Below, piece by piece: positions 1 to 7,750 of a stretch of DNA of 64,000 nucleotides. Under the pieces are notes generated by a model that was not told the origin of the DNA, ran no database searches, and saw only the letters and a list, made by a program, of their open reading frames with translations. Every line of letters begins with the position of its first letter. Position 1 is the first letter of the stretch. The stretch spans positions 11,102-75,101 of the forward strand of contig CAWICW010000024.1 in the NCBI GenBank assembly GCA_963834685.1. Reading direction: 5' to 3'. A program made the translations under genes and the position numbers. This DNA comes from Palsa-504 sp963834685 (lineage in GTDB: Bacteria > Actinomycetota > Actinomycetes > Streptosporangiales > Streptosporangiaceae).

Positions 1-548
1 ACCGCGCAGCCCAGCGCGATGTAGTAGAAGGGGTTGTTGTAGGTCTGCGCCGCCCAGGGCAGGAACGGCGCGTCCAGGCCGGTGGTGCCGCCGGTGAAGG
101 CGAAGTTGTAGGCCATCAGCTGGAAGATGAAGAACACCGCGATCGTGATCACGATGAAGGTGTGCCGCCTGACCCGCAGCGCGATCAGGCCGAACGGCAC
201 CGCGATCAGCGCCCCGACCGCCGCCGACAGCGGCAGCAGGGCGAACACGCCGATCCCGGTGACGTGCCAGTCCCGGGCCGCGATGCCGAGGGCGTAGGCG
301 CCGCTGCCGAAGAACACGGCGTTGCCCAGCGATATGTAGCCGGAGAACCCGGAGAAGAAATTCCAGGCCGATGCGACCGCGACGAAAATCAGCGCGAACA
401 CGCCGTAGTTCGTGATCACCGGGTTGGGGAAGAGCACCGGGAAGGCCAGCGCGCCGGCGAGCAGGACGACTACGCCGACCAGGCGCAGGCCCGTCAGCCC
501 GCCGAACCGGCTCAGGACCTTCGGGCTGGCGATTTGGTCTTCGCTCAC
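1..548 (-). CDS. livM: Branched-chain amino acid ABC transporter permease, LivM-type (partial, runs off left edge)
   Basis: Inner-membrane permease half of a Liv-type (HAAT) ABC importer. The readable 182 N-terminal residues contain several hydrophobic spans and a segment NFFSGFSGYISLGNAVFFG that is typical of LivM (the conserved G-x-S-L-G-xx-xFFG region). The start is taken as GTG at 548 because a GGGGGA Shine-Dalgarno sequence lies just upstream. The C-terminal part lies outside the window. It follows LivH after a 103-nt spacer that contains a tandem CTTCGTCGCTC-like repeat, and belongs to the same transporter unit as the two genes upstream of it. The ATPase subunits are presumably beyond the left edge. 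Confidence 0.85.
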   Translation of the reverse strand, partial: MSEDQIASPKVLSRFGGLTGLRLVGVVVLLAGALAFPVLFPNPVITNYGVFALIFVAVASAWNFFSGFSGYISLGNAVFFGSGAYALGIAARDWHVTGIGVFALLPLSAAVGALIAVPFGLIALRVRRHTFIVITIAVFFIFQLMAYNFAFTGGTTGLDAPFLPWAAQTYNNPFYYIALGCA

Positions 549-651
549 TGTGTTCCCCCGCTCGCCTCCGGGGCGCTCTTAAGGTGCCGTCTTCCTTCGT
601 CGCTCCTTCGTCGCTCCTCAGTCCAGGCGGCACCGCGCCCCTTTGGCTCGC

Positions 652-1530
652 TCACTGTGCCCGTACCGCCTTGCGGCCGAAGAAACCAGTCGGGCGGATC
701 AGCAAAACGAGCACCAGAGCCGCATAGAAGACCACGATCGCCCATTCTGGCTGCCAGATGTCCACGAGCGACTCAAGGGTGATCATGAAGACGGACGCGA
801 CGAGGGCACCGCCGATGCTGCCCAGGCCGCCGAGGATGATGATCGCGAGCAGCCGCGAGATCAGGTCGTAGCCGCTGTTGGGGTTGAAGCTGTTGGTCGC
901 CCCGTACACCATGCCCCCGGCGGCGGTCACGGCGACGCCGATGCCGAAGGTGATGGCGGCGACGCGGCTGATATTGATGCCCACCAGCCGCGCCGCCGTC
1001 TCGTCCTGCATCGTCGCGCGCACGCTACGGCCGAACCCCGTCCGGTACAGCAACGCGTACAGGGCCACCACCAGCACCACGGCGAGCGCGAAGCCGAACA
1101 GGTAGATGTAGGGCAGGTAGAACCCGAACACATGAACGCTCGACGTCACGTACCAGGCGTTCAGCTGACGGTCGTCGGCCCCGAAGGTCTGGTACAGGAT
1201 CCCCTCGATGATCAGCGCGACCGCGTAGCTGACCAGCAGCGTCATCGACGTTCGCTCCCGGCCGCGCAGCGGCCGGATGAACGCCCACTCGATGACGACC
1301 CCGATCACGAACATGGCGGGCACGGTGATCAGCAACCCGAGGAACAGGTCGAGGTTCAGCCGTGCCGCCAGTTCGTAGCTGAGGTAGGCGCCCAGGATGA
1401 CCATGACGCCCTGGGCGATGTTGATGATGTCGAGCACGCCGAAGATCAGCGTCAGGCCGACCGCCATCAGGGCATAAACCCCGCCGACCAGGATCCCGTC
1501 GACGATGGCCTGATAGATCTCGCGTGCCAC
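652..1530 (-). CDS. livH: Branched-chain amino acid ABC transporter permease, LivH-type
   Basis: A 292-residue integral membrane permease that pairs with LivM in a Liv-type importer. It begins with the characteristic LivH N-terminus (IVDGILVGGVYALMAVGLTL, then FGVLDIINIAQG) and ends with IRPTGFFGRKAVR, the usual LivH C-terminal signature. About eight hydrophobic segments are visible. The start is GTG at 1530, preceded by GAGGAGA. The gene starts 17 nt after the stop of the binding-protein gene, so co-transcription with it is very likely. Substrate specificity cannot be read from sequence; Liv-family members carry branched-chain amino acids, amides, urea or aromatic acids. Confidence 0.9.
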   Translation of the reverse strand: MAREIYQAIVDGILVGGVYALMAVGLTLIFGVLDIINIAQGVMVILGAYLSYELAARLNLDLFLGLLITVPAMFVIGVVIEWAFIRPLRGRERTSMTLLVSYAVALIIEGILYQTFGADDRQLNAWYVTSSVHVFGFYLPYIYLFGFALAVVLVVALYALLYRTGFGRSVRATMQDETAARLVGINISRVAAITFGIGVAVTAAGGMVYGATNSFNPNSGYDLISRLLAIIILGGLGSIGGALVASVFMITLESLVDIWQPEWAIVVFYAALVLVLLIRPTGFFGRKAVRAQ

Positions 1531-1547
1531 TCACTCTCTCCTCGGGG

Positions 1548-2849
1548 TCAGCCGGTCCAGGGCGGCTTCGGGTTGATGATCGCCACCGATCCGGCCTCGC
1601 CGACCGGGAGGACCTGGTTGAACGCGTTGCCGCCGTCCTGCCACTGGGAGACGAACGCCGCGGCCGCGCTGTTCTCGCCCAGCGTGTCGAACTTCACCGG
1701 ACCCTGCACGCTGGTGAGCGTGACGCCGCTGTGCAGGTAGGCGATGATCTTGGCGTTGTCGGTGCCGCCGGTCGCGGTGACCGCCTGGTCCATGACCTCG
1801 CCCACGGAGTAGGCCTCCGCGACGTCGGCGCTGACGTCCGACGCGTTGCCGCCGTACTTGGCCACGTACGCCTGCACCATGGCCTGGCTCGACGCGTTGG
1901 CGTAGGTCGGGTACCAGCCGTTGGGCACCATCATCCCGACCGCGTTGCCCTTGCCCACCGCGGAGATGAAAGCCGAGCCCTGGTCGGGGCCGGCCGCCGC
2001 GATGAACAGCTTCGGCGTGTAGTGCTGCTGCTCGAAGGCCTGCATGAAGGCCGACACGGTCGGCACGTCGGTGGACCCGAGTACGACGATCTGCGCGCCG
2101 GAGGCGGCCACCTGGTCGGCCGGCGCCTTGTAGTCCGCGGCCTCCTCGGGGAAGATCTTGGAGTACACGGTCTTGACCCCGAGACTCTGCAGCATCGTCT
2201 GGACGACCTGGACCGGCGGGACGGCGAACGGGTCGTCGGCCATCGGGTAAGCGGCGGTCTTCGGCCGCTGGCTGGGCGACAGCCCCGCGATGTAGTTGGC
2301 GAACGGGACCATCTCGTCCTTGATCGGCAGGCTGACGTCGAACACGTTGTGATCGGCCACGTTCGCCGGGCTGTTGAAGACCGCGGGCGCGCCGCCGGCC
2401 CCCTCTACGAACGCGTAGCCGTACCGGGCCGCGACGGCCTCGGACGGCGTGGTCAGCAGCGACGAGAACGGCCCGAACGCCAGGTTGACGTGATCCGTGG
2501 CGAACAGGGTCTCGTAGTTCGTGACCACCTGGGTGGGCGAGCTGGCGTCGTTGAGGATCTTGAGCACGACCTGGTGGCCCAGGAGACCGCCGTGCGCGTT
2601 CACGTCACTGGCCCACAGCTCGTAGCCCTGCTTGTAGTTCTGCCCGTCCGTGGAGAAGTCCCCGGTGAGCGATAGTGACGCGCCAATCGTGATCGGCGTG
2701 CTGGAACTCGGGCTGGAGCTAGCGCTGGTGCTCGTACTGGTGCTGCTGCTACTGCTGCTGCTGCAGGCCGCCAGAACGCTTACCGACAGCACTGCTGCTC
2801 CGCTCAGAGCGAAGGCACGCTTGGAGAGCCAGGGAAGAGTAGGTCTCAC
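1548..2849 (-). CDS. ABC transporter substrate-binding lipoprotein, LivK/Peripla_BP_6 type
   Basis: Extracytoplasmic solute receptor of the Liv transporter, 433 residues. I moved the start to GTG at 2849 because of the upstream GGAAGGAGGAA and because the protein then opens with a lipoprotein signal peptide: basic n-region, hydrophobic core and lipobox VLAAC. A Ser/Thr-rich linker of about 20 residues follows the lipidated Cys, then the receptor domain starting ITIGASLSLTGDFSTDGQ, the canonical opening of this family. It lies between the dehydrogenase-like gene and livH, which suggests the ligand is a small organic acid or amino acid handled by that enzyme; this is inference. Confidence 0.88.
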   Translation of the reverse strand: MRPTLPWLSKRAFALSGAAVLSVSVLAACSSSSSSSTSTSTSASSSPSSSTPITIGASLSLTGDFSTDGQNYKQGYELWASDVNAHGGLLGHQVVLKILNDASSPTQVVTNYETLFATDHVNLAFGPFSSLLTTPSEAVAARYGYAFVEGAGGAPAVFNSPANVADHNVFDVSLPIKDEMVPFANYIAGLSPSQRPKTAAYPMADDPFAVPPVQVVQTMLQSLGVKTVYSKIFPEEAADYKAPADQVAASGAQIVVLGSTDVPTVSAFMQAFEQQHYTPKLFIAAAGPDQGSAFISAVGKGNAVGMMVPNGWYPTYANASSQAMVQAYVAKYGGNASDVSADVAEAYSVGEVMDQAVTATGGTDNAKIIAYLHSGVTLTSVQGPVKFDTLGENSAAAAFVSQWQDGGNAFNQVLPVGEAGSVAIINPKPPWTG

Positions 2850-2898
2850 GCCTGGTTCCTCCTTCCTCCATGTTCCGTCATTCGGGTTGATGTCTGCG

Positions 2899-3846
2899 TT
2901 ATTCGGTGACGTCGAGCCCGTCGGGCACTTCCGCGTGTTCGCTGACGAGTGCCAGCCCGGCTGACTCCGCCTGCTGCTGCAGGAGCGCAGCGAAGTCGGC
3001 ATCGCCGTATCCACGTCCGACCAGGCCCTGGATGAGCTGATGGACGATCGCGGCCACCGGCATCGGCACCTCGTGTTCGCGCGCTGCGGCAAGACCAAGG
3101 TCGAAGTCCTTTCGCAGCAACGTGGCAGTGAACGTGGGCTCGAAGTCCAGGTTCACGTATGCAGGCGTCTTATATCCAGTGAACAGCGAACCCATCACAC
3201 TCTTGTTAAGGCAGGCGAGGAACGCCTGCCGGCTGATGCCGCTCTTTTCTGCCAAAACCGTTATCTCGGCCAGCGATTGTGCCACCACGCCGAGGAACAG
3301 GTTGTGGCACAGCTTAACCGTCCTGGCGACCTCACCCTCCCCGACGTAGGTCACGCCGCGGCCGAGCATGGTCAGGTACGGCTCTGTCATGACGAACGCG
3401 TCCCGGGGTCCGGAGACCGCGGCCGTCATCTTTCCGGCCCGCACCACCTTGGGGTTTCCCATCACCGGCGCGGCGAGCAAGGCGGTACCCCGGTCGGCGA
3501 TCTCAGCCCGGACCCGAGCGGAGGCCTCGGCCGACACCGTTGAGCAATCGACCAGCACCCGGGGCGCGGCTCCGTTAGCGCCGGACATCAGCCCGTCCCG
3601 GCCGAGTACCGCGGAGACCAGATCATCCGATGACCCGACGGTAATGAACACGATGTCTCTGGCGGCGAGTTCCGCAGCGGTACCGACAGGCTTGGCGCCC
3701 AGGCGTACCAGCGGCTCCGCCTTAGCCGGCGAGCGGTTATAGATAGCAAGATCACAGCCGGCCCCGAGCAGCCGGCGAGCCATCTCCACACCCATGCGCC
3801 CGGTACCCAGCCAGCCGAGCCGGTGCGCATTCTCGTGTCCGACCAT
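2899..3846 (-). CDS. NAD(P)-dependent beta-hydroxyacid dehydrogenase (3-hydroxyisobutyrate dehydrogenase family)
   Basis: Soluble oxidoreductase of 315 residues. The N-terminal Rossmann motif is LGWLGTGRMGVEMARRLL with the usual variant GxGxMG. The substrate-binding stretch reads DCSTVSAEASARV, the family's DxST signature, followed by APVMGNPKVVRAGKMT. The catalytic-lysine helix is visible as VKLCHNLF (K-x-x-x-N). The start is ATG at 3846, with GGAGGG 10 nt upstream. It stands first in the transporter operon and downstream of the LacI gene, so a role in catabolising the imported substrate is plausible. The exact hydroxyacid substrate is unknown. Confidence 0.85.
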   Translation of the reverse strand: MVGHENAHRLGWLGTGRMGVEMARRLLGAGCDLAIYNRSPAKAEPLVRLGAKPVGTAAELAARDIVFITVGSSDDLVSAVLGRDGLMSGANGAAPRVLVDCSTVSAEASARVRAEIADRGTALLAAPVMGNPKVVRAGKMTAAVSGPRDAFVMTEPYLTMLGRGVTYVGEGEVARTVKLCHNLFLGVVAQSLAEITVLAEKSGISRQAFLACLNKSVMGSLFTGYKTPAYVNLDFEPTFTATLLRKDFDLGLAAAREHEVPMPVAAIVHQLIQGLVGRGYGDADFAALLQQQAESAGLALVSEHAEVPDGLDVTE

Positions 3847-4166
3847 GCCGCCAGATCCCTCCCGCCTCTGGTAACAATCGTTTGCACCTGAGACTGGCCT
3901 CGTACCGCGCCTTTTGTCAATGCCGGATGGCCAACCTGTTACCAAAGCCGTACCAAATGGTTCTCGGTCGAACTGGCCACGCCATCATGCCATCTCACTG
4001 AACCAATTCACGGCTGGCTAATGCGCGGGTATACCATGCATACCTGTTGAGACCAGCAGGGGTCGGGCCAGCGTCGGATCTCTTCCGTGAGGGGTGCTCG
4101 GTCCCGAGCATCATACAGCAATCGATTGCGTCAGCTTCGGAATCGCGTGTGCCGCCCGCGGCGGCC
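3847..4166. other. Intergenic control region between the LacI gene and the dehydrogenase/Liv operon
   Basis: No convincing gene in these 320 bases. Besides the LacI-type operator described separately, there is an interrupted palindrome GGTAT-N7-ATACC at 4028-4044 and an A+T-richer stretch around 3930-4045, consistent with a promoter for the minus-strand operon. I could not choose a confident -35/-10 pair. Confidence 0.4.
3871..3888. promoter_or_regulatory. Candidate LacI-family operator
   Basis: Read on the minus strand this is GGTGCAAACGATTGTTAC, with the AAACGATT core (central CG flanked by A/T half-sites) typical of LacI/GalR-family operators. It lies 25-42 nt upstream of the dehydrogenase start and downstream of a LacI-type gene on the same strand. 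Binding is inferred. Confidence 0.45.
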
Positions 4167-5297
4167 CTACCCCTGCGACGCCCCGCCGACCCGGCGAGAC
4201 GCGGCCCGGCGCAGCGGCACCGGCGCCAGATGAGCGGTCCCGCCCGCATCCGGGGCGTCGGCCTGCGCGGCGGACCCGGCGGGCGCCGCGACCGACTTGC
4301 GGACGACCAGTTCGGGCGCGAGGTAGAGGATCTTCACCGGCCCATCGCGCTCGCTGATCCGCTCGAGCAGCAGCTGGGCCGCCTCGGTACCCAGCTGATA
4401 GTGCGGGAACCGCACGGTGGTAAGCGGCGGCCGCAGCCGGTCGATGAACGGCATGTCGTTGAAGCCGATCACCGAGATGTCGTCGGGGCACTGCAGGCCG
4501 ACTTCGTCCAACGCGGCGTAGCACCCCACGGCCAGCATGTCGTTGGCCGCGGCCACCGCGGTGAAGCCGCCCTGTACGGCCAGCAGCTCGCGGGCACAGC
4601 GGGTGCCCTCCTCGACCGTGTACCGGGCGGCGTAGGCGACCAGGTCCTCGCGGACCGCTAGCCCGTGCGCCGCCATGCCCTCCCGGAACCCGCGGAGCCG
4701 GCTCACGCCGGTAGACGCCTCCTGGGGGCCCGCGATGTGTGCGATGCGGGTGTGCCCGAACCGGGCCAGGTGGCTGATGGCCATCCGAGCGCCTTGCTCG
4801 TTGTCGACCGAGACCGAGGGGAAGCTGTAGTCCTGCGAGAGCCGGTTCATCAGCACCACCGGCAGGTCGGCCGCCGCCACCTCGGCGAGCAGGCGGTCGT
4901 GCAGGGTGGCCGTGGCGAGCACGAAGCCGTCGACGTGACGGGCCCGCATCTGCTCGAAGATCAGGCGCTCCCGGCTGGCGTCGGCGTCGGTATTGCCGAT
5001 CAGGGCCACGTAGCCCGCCGCGGCGAGCTTGTCTTCCAGGCCGCGGACGATCGGCGGAAAGAGCGGGTTGTTCAGGTCCGGAATCAGCACCCCAACCGTG
5101 TGCGAGCGGCGGGTCCGCAGGCTGCGCGCAACCGGATTGGGCCGGTAGCCGAGCTTGGCGGCGGCGGCCGTCACCCGGCGAGCGGTGTCCTCGCTGACCA
5201 GGATGCGGGTTTCCGGATTGAGCGCGCGGGACGCGGTGGCCGGGTGGACACGGGCCGCGGCAGCCACATCCCGCAGGGTGGCCGGCCGCTCAGGCAT
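4167..5297 (-). CDS. LacI-family transcriptional regulator
   Basis: DNA-binding repressor of 376 residues. The N-terminal helix-turn-helix is TLRDVAAAARVHPATASRAL followed by the hinge region YRPNPVARSLRTRRS, then a periplasmic-binding-protein-like effector domain (VGVLIPDLNNPLFPPIVRGLE to RFPHYQLGTEAAQLLL). The start is ATG at 5297, with GGGGGAG upstream. The last 40 residues (Ala/Arg-rich) extend beyond the family's usual end at about 335 and look disordered. It most likely controls the downstream dehydrogenase/Liv transporter genes through the operator at 3871-3888. Effector unknown. Confidence 0.9.
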   Translation of the reverse strand: MPERPATLRDVAAAARVHPATASRALNPETRILVSEDTARRVTAAAAKLGYRPNPVARSLRTRRSHTVGVLIPDLNNPLFPPIVRGLEDKLAAAGYVALIGNTDADASRERLIFEQMRARHVDGFVLATATLHDRLLAEVAAADLPVVLMNRLSQDYSFPSVSVDNEQGARMAISHLARFGHTRIAHIAGPQEASTGVSRLRGFREGMAAHGLAVREDLVAYAARYTVEEGTRCARELLAVQGGFTAVAAANDMLAVGCYAALDEVGLQCPDDISVIGFNDMPFIDRLRPPLTTVRFPHYQLGTEAAQLLLERISERDGPVKILYLAPELVVRKSVAAPAGSAAQADAPDAGGTAHLAPVPLRRAASRRVGGASQG

Positions 5298-5571
5298 GAC
5301 TCATCTTGCTCCCCCACCACGTGGCGTGGCACTTTGCCGTACGTCGTCGCACTTCGGACGCACTAACCTTATCCCGGCGACCGGCAGGTGAGCACTACCC
5401 CAATCGGTTGTTCGCCGTGGTCAGCATGGCGGTCAGCAGCAGCGCGCAAGTACGCCGCGGTGGGTCGGGACAGCCTCGGTGTGGCGTCTCTCCCACGCCT
5501 CGGTCAGCGCGCCGGGCCTGATCACCGGCGTCGCGGTGATCGGGATGCTGGTCGCGCTAAGCGGGCTGCAC

Positions 5572-5823
5572 CTAGCGGTGGGCCGAGATGATAATCACCA
5601 CGGACGACCCGCCCTTGCGGGGGCGGTCCGGGTTCGCGCTGCCAGCAACGGCCGGCCCTCCGACGGGCGACAGGACCGTCCGGGTCCAGCTGACGTGCCA
5701 GCGCGGCAGGTGGCGGCTCAGCCAGCTCGGGCCGGCATTACGGTTCCGCCTGGTCTCCGCCGTGGTCCGGGTGAGCTCCTCGCGGCGTTGCTCGACCAGG
5801 GTCTTCGCGGTTTCCGGATTCAT
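5572..5823 (-). CDS. Small hypothetical protein, actinobacterial type
   Basis: An 83-residue product from ATG 5823, preceded by GAGGAGCCGTC. The N-terminus (MNPETAKTLVEQRREELTR) is amphipathic, Arg/Glu-rich and resembles a class of small actinobacterial ORFs of unknown function that I have seen described only as hypothetical. Residues 35-60 carry several Trp (PSWLSRHLPRWHVSW). Function unknown. Its upstream region holds two near-identical palindromes, so it is probably tightly regulated by a factor encoded elsewhere. Confidence 0.55.
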   Translation of the reverse strand: MNPETAKTLVEQRREELTRTTAETRRNRNAGPSWLSRHLPRWHVSWTRTVLSPVGGPAVAGSANPDRPRKGGSSVVIIISAHR

Positions 5824-5859
5824 GATGACGGCTCCTCGTGCTTGTCTACATCTGATGGA

Positions 5860-5900
5860 CAAGATATATCTTGATCGTAGCTTAGTCAAGATATATCTCG
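5860..5900. promoter_or_regulatory. Tandem palindromic operator (two AAGATATATCTTG-like boxes)
   Basis: CAAGATATATCTTG at 5860-5873 is a perfect 14-bp palindrome. CAAGATATATCTCG at 5887-5900 repeats it with one arm slightly degenerate, 27 bp start to start. The pair lies 37-77 nt upstream of the small ORF starting at 5823. AT-rich AGATATATCT palindromes are typical of PadR-like dimeric regulators, but no such regulator gene is in the window. The rest of the interval 5901-6124 holds no gene I can support. Confidence 0.6.
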
Positions 5901-6124
5901 AGATTTGGGCGTGTGTTGGGCTGAGTGCTCGGCGCGGGATGCTGCGTGCCGCGGGAGCTGCGGTCCGGGGCCGCCTCGGCTCAGGTCTGCGACCCTGAGA
6001 TGCGGGTCTGTGGAGTTTTACGTTCCGGGCGGCCGTCTGATTAGCGCCCTCGGGCCTGGCTCGCCTGCTTATCCGGCCCAGCCATTATGTCGAGGGGGTC
6101 TGACATTCTGGCGCCACGGCGACA

Positions 6125-6883
6125 TCAGTCTGGCGAGTCCGGGCCATCCGGGCCCGCTTCGCTGCCCCCGCCGGCCTCGCCGACGTCCGGCAGCGGGGGC
6201 AGGTCCAGTACGGGATAGCCCATCAAGACGAACTCGACCGGTATGGCGTCCGCCGGGCGAAGCTTGGGGTCCCGACGATCGCGGAAGCGGTTCTGTGGCC
6301 CGAGAAGGCGCTGGAACGCCTGATGGATCTCGGTGTAGAGCTGATCAGCCTCCTCGGCCGTCACGTACAGCCTGGTGGTCGTCGCGCCCAGGGCGTTCTC
6401 GAGCCCTGTGGGCCATCTGGTCGTCGACGTGAGGCTGTGCCGGGCCCGGCTCATCGATCGGTCCAGCCACACTTGGTCCAGGGCCTCGGCGGCCTGCGAA
6501 GCCTGCGGATCGTCTACCCGTGACCGCCAGCTCATCCTGTCGTAGGTCTGACGCCACGGCCGTTCCCGGCCCCGGCCGCCGCCGGCCTCTTCCACGAACC
6601 CGTACTTGGCCAGGGTCCGCAGGTGAAAGGCGCAGTTCGCTGGGGACTCCCCCAGCATCACGCTGGCCTGTGTCGCCGTCAGAGTCCCGGCCTGGCCCAG
6701 GGCCTCGAGCAGCGCCCACCGCATCGGATGGGCCAGCGCCCGGATGGTCTTGGGGTCGGTCAGGTTGAGCCCGCGATCCTGATACGGGCCGCCGTCCTGC
6801 GTCGCGGGCGACGTCCCGACCTGGTCGGCGGACTCCCCCGGTTCCTGCGTCGCATCAGACGGGGGGAGCGCTTCGGAAGTCAT
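6125..6883 (-). CDS. ArsR-like winged-helix transcriptional regulator
   Basis: A 252-residue protein. Residues 40-110 form a winged-helix DNA-binding domain: DPKTIRALAHPMRWALLEAL, then TATQASVMLGESPANCAFHLRTLAKYG as the helix-turn-helix, then FVEEAGGGRGRERPW as the wing. This is the ArsR/HTH_20 pattern found in many actinobacterial regulators that lack metal-binding cysteines; none are apparent here. The C-terminal half (helical, ligand/dimerisation region, containing RLYVTAEEADQLYTEIHQAF) is common in this subgroup. The start ATG at 6883 directly follows promoter-like sequence, and the operator overlaps it, suggesting autoregulation. Targets unknown. Confidence 0.8.
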   Translation of the reverse strand: MTSEALPPSDATQEPGESADQVGTSPATQDGGPYQDRGLNLTDPKTIRALAHPMRWALLEALGQAGTLTATQASVMLGESPANCAFHLRTLAKYGFVEEAGGGRGRERPWRQTYDRMSWRSRVDDPQASQAAEALDQVWLDRSMSRARHSLTSTTRWPTGLENALGATTTRLYVTAEEADQLYTEIHQAFQRLLGPQNRFRDRRDPKLRPADAIPVEFVLMGYPVLDLPPLPDVGEAGGGSEAGPDGPDSPD

Positions 6884-6934
6884 GTTTCGAAAGACTACCC
6901 TCGAAAGGGTTGTTTTGACAAGTCTCTCGAAACA
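6883..6934 (-). promoter_or_regulatory. Leaderless promoter with TCGAAA operator for the ArsR-like gene
   Basis: On the minus strand TTGTCA (6916-6921), an 18-nt spacer and TAGTCT (6892-6897) form a good promoter with the start codon only 8 nt beyond the -10 box, so the mRNA is probably leaderless. Overlapping it, TGTTTCGAAAGACT (6883-6896) and AGTCTCTCGAAACA (6921-6934) are inverted copies matching at 13 of 14 positions. A third CTCGAAAG lies at 6900-6907 between them. Confidence 0.6.
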
Positions 6935-6946
6935 CTTCTTCCGGGA

Positions 6947-7750
6947 CTAATGGAGGACGGGTTGCTGGGCCGCGAGGTCGTGCAGGACGTGGACCGGACC
7001 TTCACCGCCACCCAGCTCGGACAGGCCATGGGCCACCGCGTCGCCGGCCAGCGCGGCGGCCTGCTGCGCCGCGGCGGCCAGGGAGAGCCCGGCCGCTAGG
7101 CCGGCCGCCAGCACCGCGGAGTGGGTGCACCCGGCGCCGTGGGTCGCGGCGATCGGGCAGCGGGTGACCGGGATGGCCAGGTGCCGTGAGCCGTCGAAGA
7201 GGTGATCGACGGGCTCGGTGCCGTGTCCCCCGGTGACCAGGGCTGCTCGCGCGCCCATGACGACGAGGGCTTCGGCGAGCTTCGGGCGGTCCTCGGTCGC
7301 GATCCCGGTGAGCGCCTGGGCCTCGAGGAGATTGGGGGTCACCACGGTGGCCAGCGGGAAGAGCCGCGCGATCAGGGTTCCGACGGCGTCGGGCATGAGC
7401 AGCCTGCTGCCCGAACTGGCCACCATGACCGGATCGACAACCAGCGGCAGCTCCCGCGGCGCCAGCGCGTCGGCTACGGCCTCGATCAGCGGCTTGGAGA
7501 ACAGCATGCCGGTCTTGGCCGCGTCCGCCCCGATGTCGTCGAGGACGGCGTCGATCTGCGCGCGCACGAAGGCGGGCGGGAGTTCGTGGATGGCGGTCAC
7601 GCCCAGGGTGTTCTGCGCGGTCAGCGCAACGATGGCCGACATGCCGTGCGCGCCGCAGCGAGCGAACGCCTTGAGGTCCGCCTGGATGCCGGCGCCGCCG
7701 CCCGAATCCGACGAGGCAATGCTCAGCACCCGCGGTATCGGCGCGGTCAT
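6947..7750 (-). CDS. thiD: Hydroxymethylpyrimidine/phosphomethylpyrimidine kinase
   Basis: Phosphorylates HMP and HMP-P in thiamine synthesis; 267 residues, normal for ThiD. Diagnostic features are the N-terminus VLSIASSDSGGGAGIQADLKAF, DPVMVASSG in the middle, LVTGGHG and the ribokinase-fold anion hole THGAGCTHSAVLAAGLA. The start is ATG at 7750, which overlaps the thiG stop as ATGA, so translation is coupled to thiG. It is the last gene of the thiO-thiS-thiG-thiD cluster. Nothing unusual in the catalytic motifs. Confidence 0.95.
   Translation of the reverse strand: MTAPIPRVLSIASSDSGGGAGIQADLKAFARCGAHGMSAIVALTAQNTLGVTAIHELPPAFVRAQIDAVLDDIGADAAKTGMLFSKPLIEAVADALAPRELPLVVDPVMVASSGSRLLMPDAVGTLIARLFPLATVVTPNLLEAQALTGIATEDRPKLAEALVVMGARAALVTGGHGTEPVDHLFDGSRHLAIPVTRCPIAATHGAGCTHSAVLAAGLAAGLSLAAAAQQAAALAGDAVAHGLSELGGGEGPVHVLHDLAAQQPVLH

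Noticed and set aside
162..782. Plus-strand 206-codon open frame
   Set aside because: Shadow of livM/livH on the opposite strand; charged low-complexity translation, no start signal.
643..2675. Long plus-strand frames opposite the Liv genes
   Set aside because: His/Arg/Asp-rich translations typical of antisense frames in high-GC DNA; the minus-strand proteins match families.
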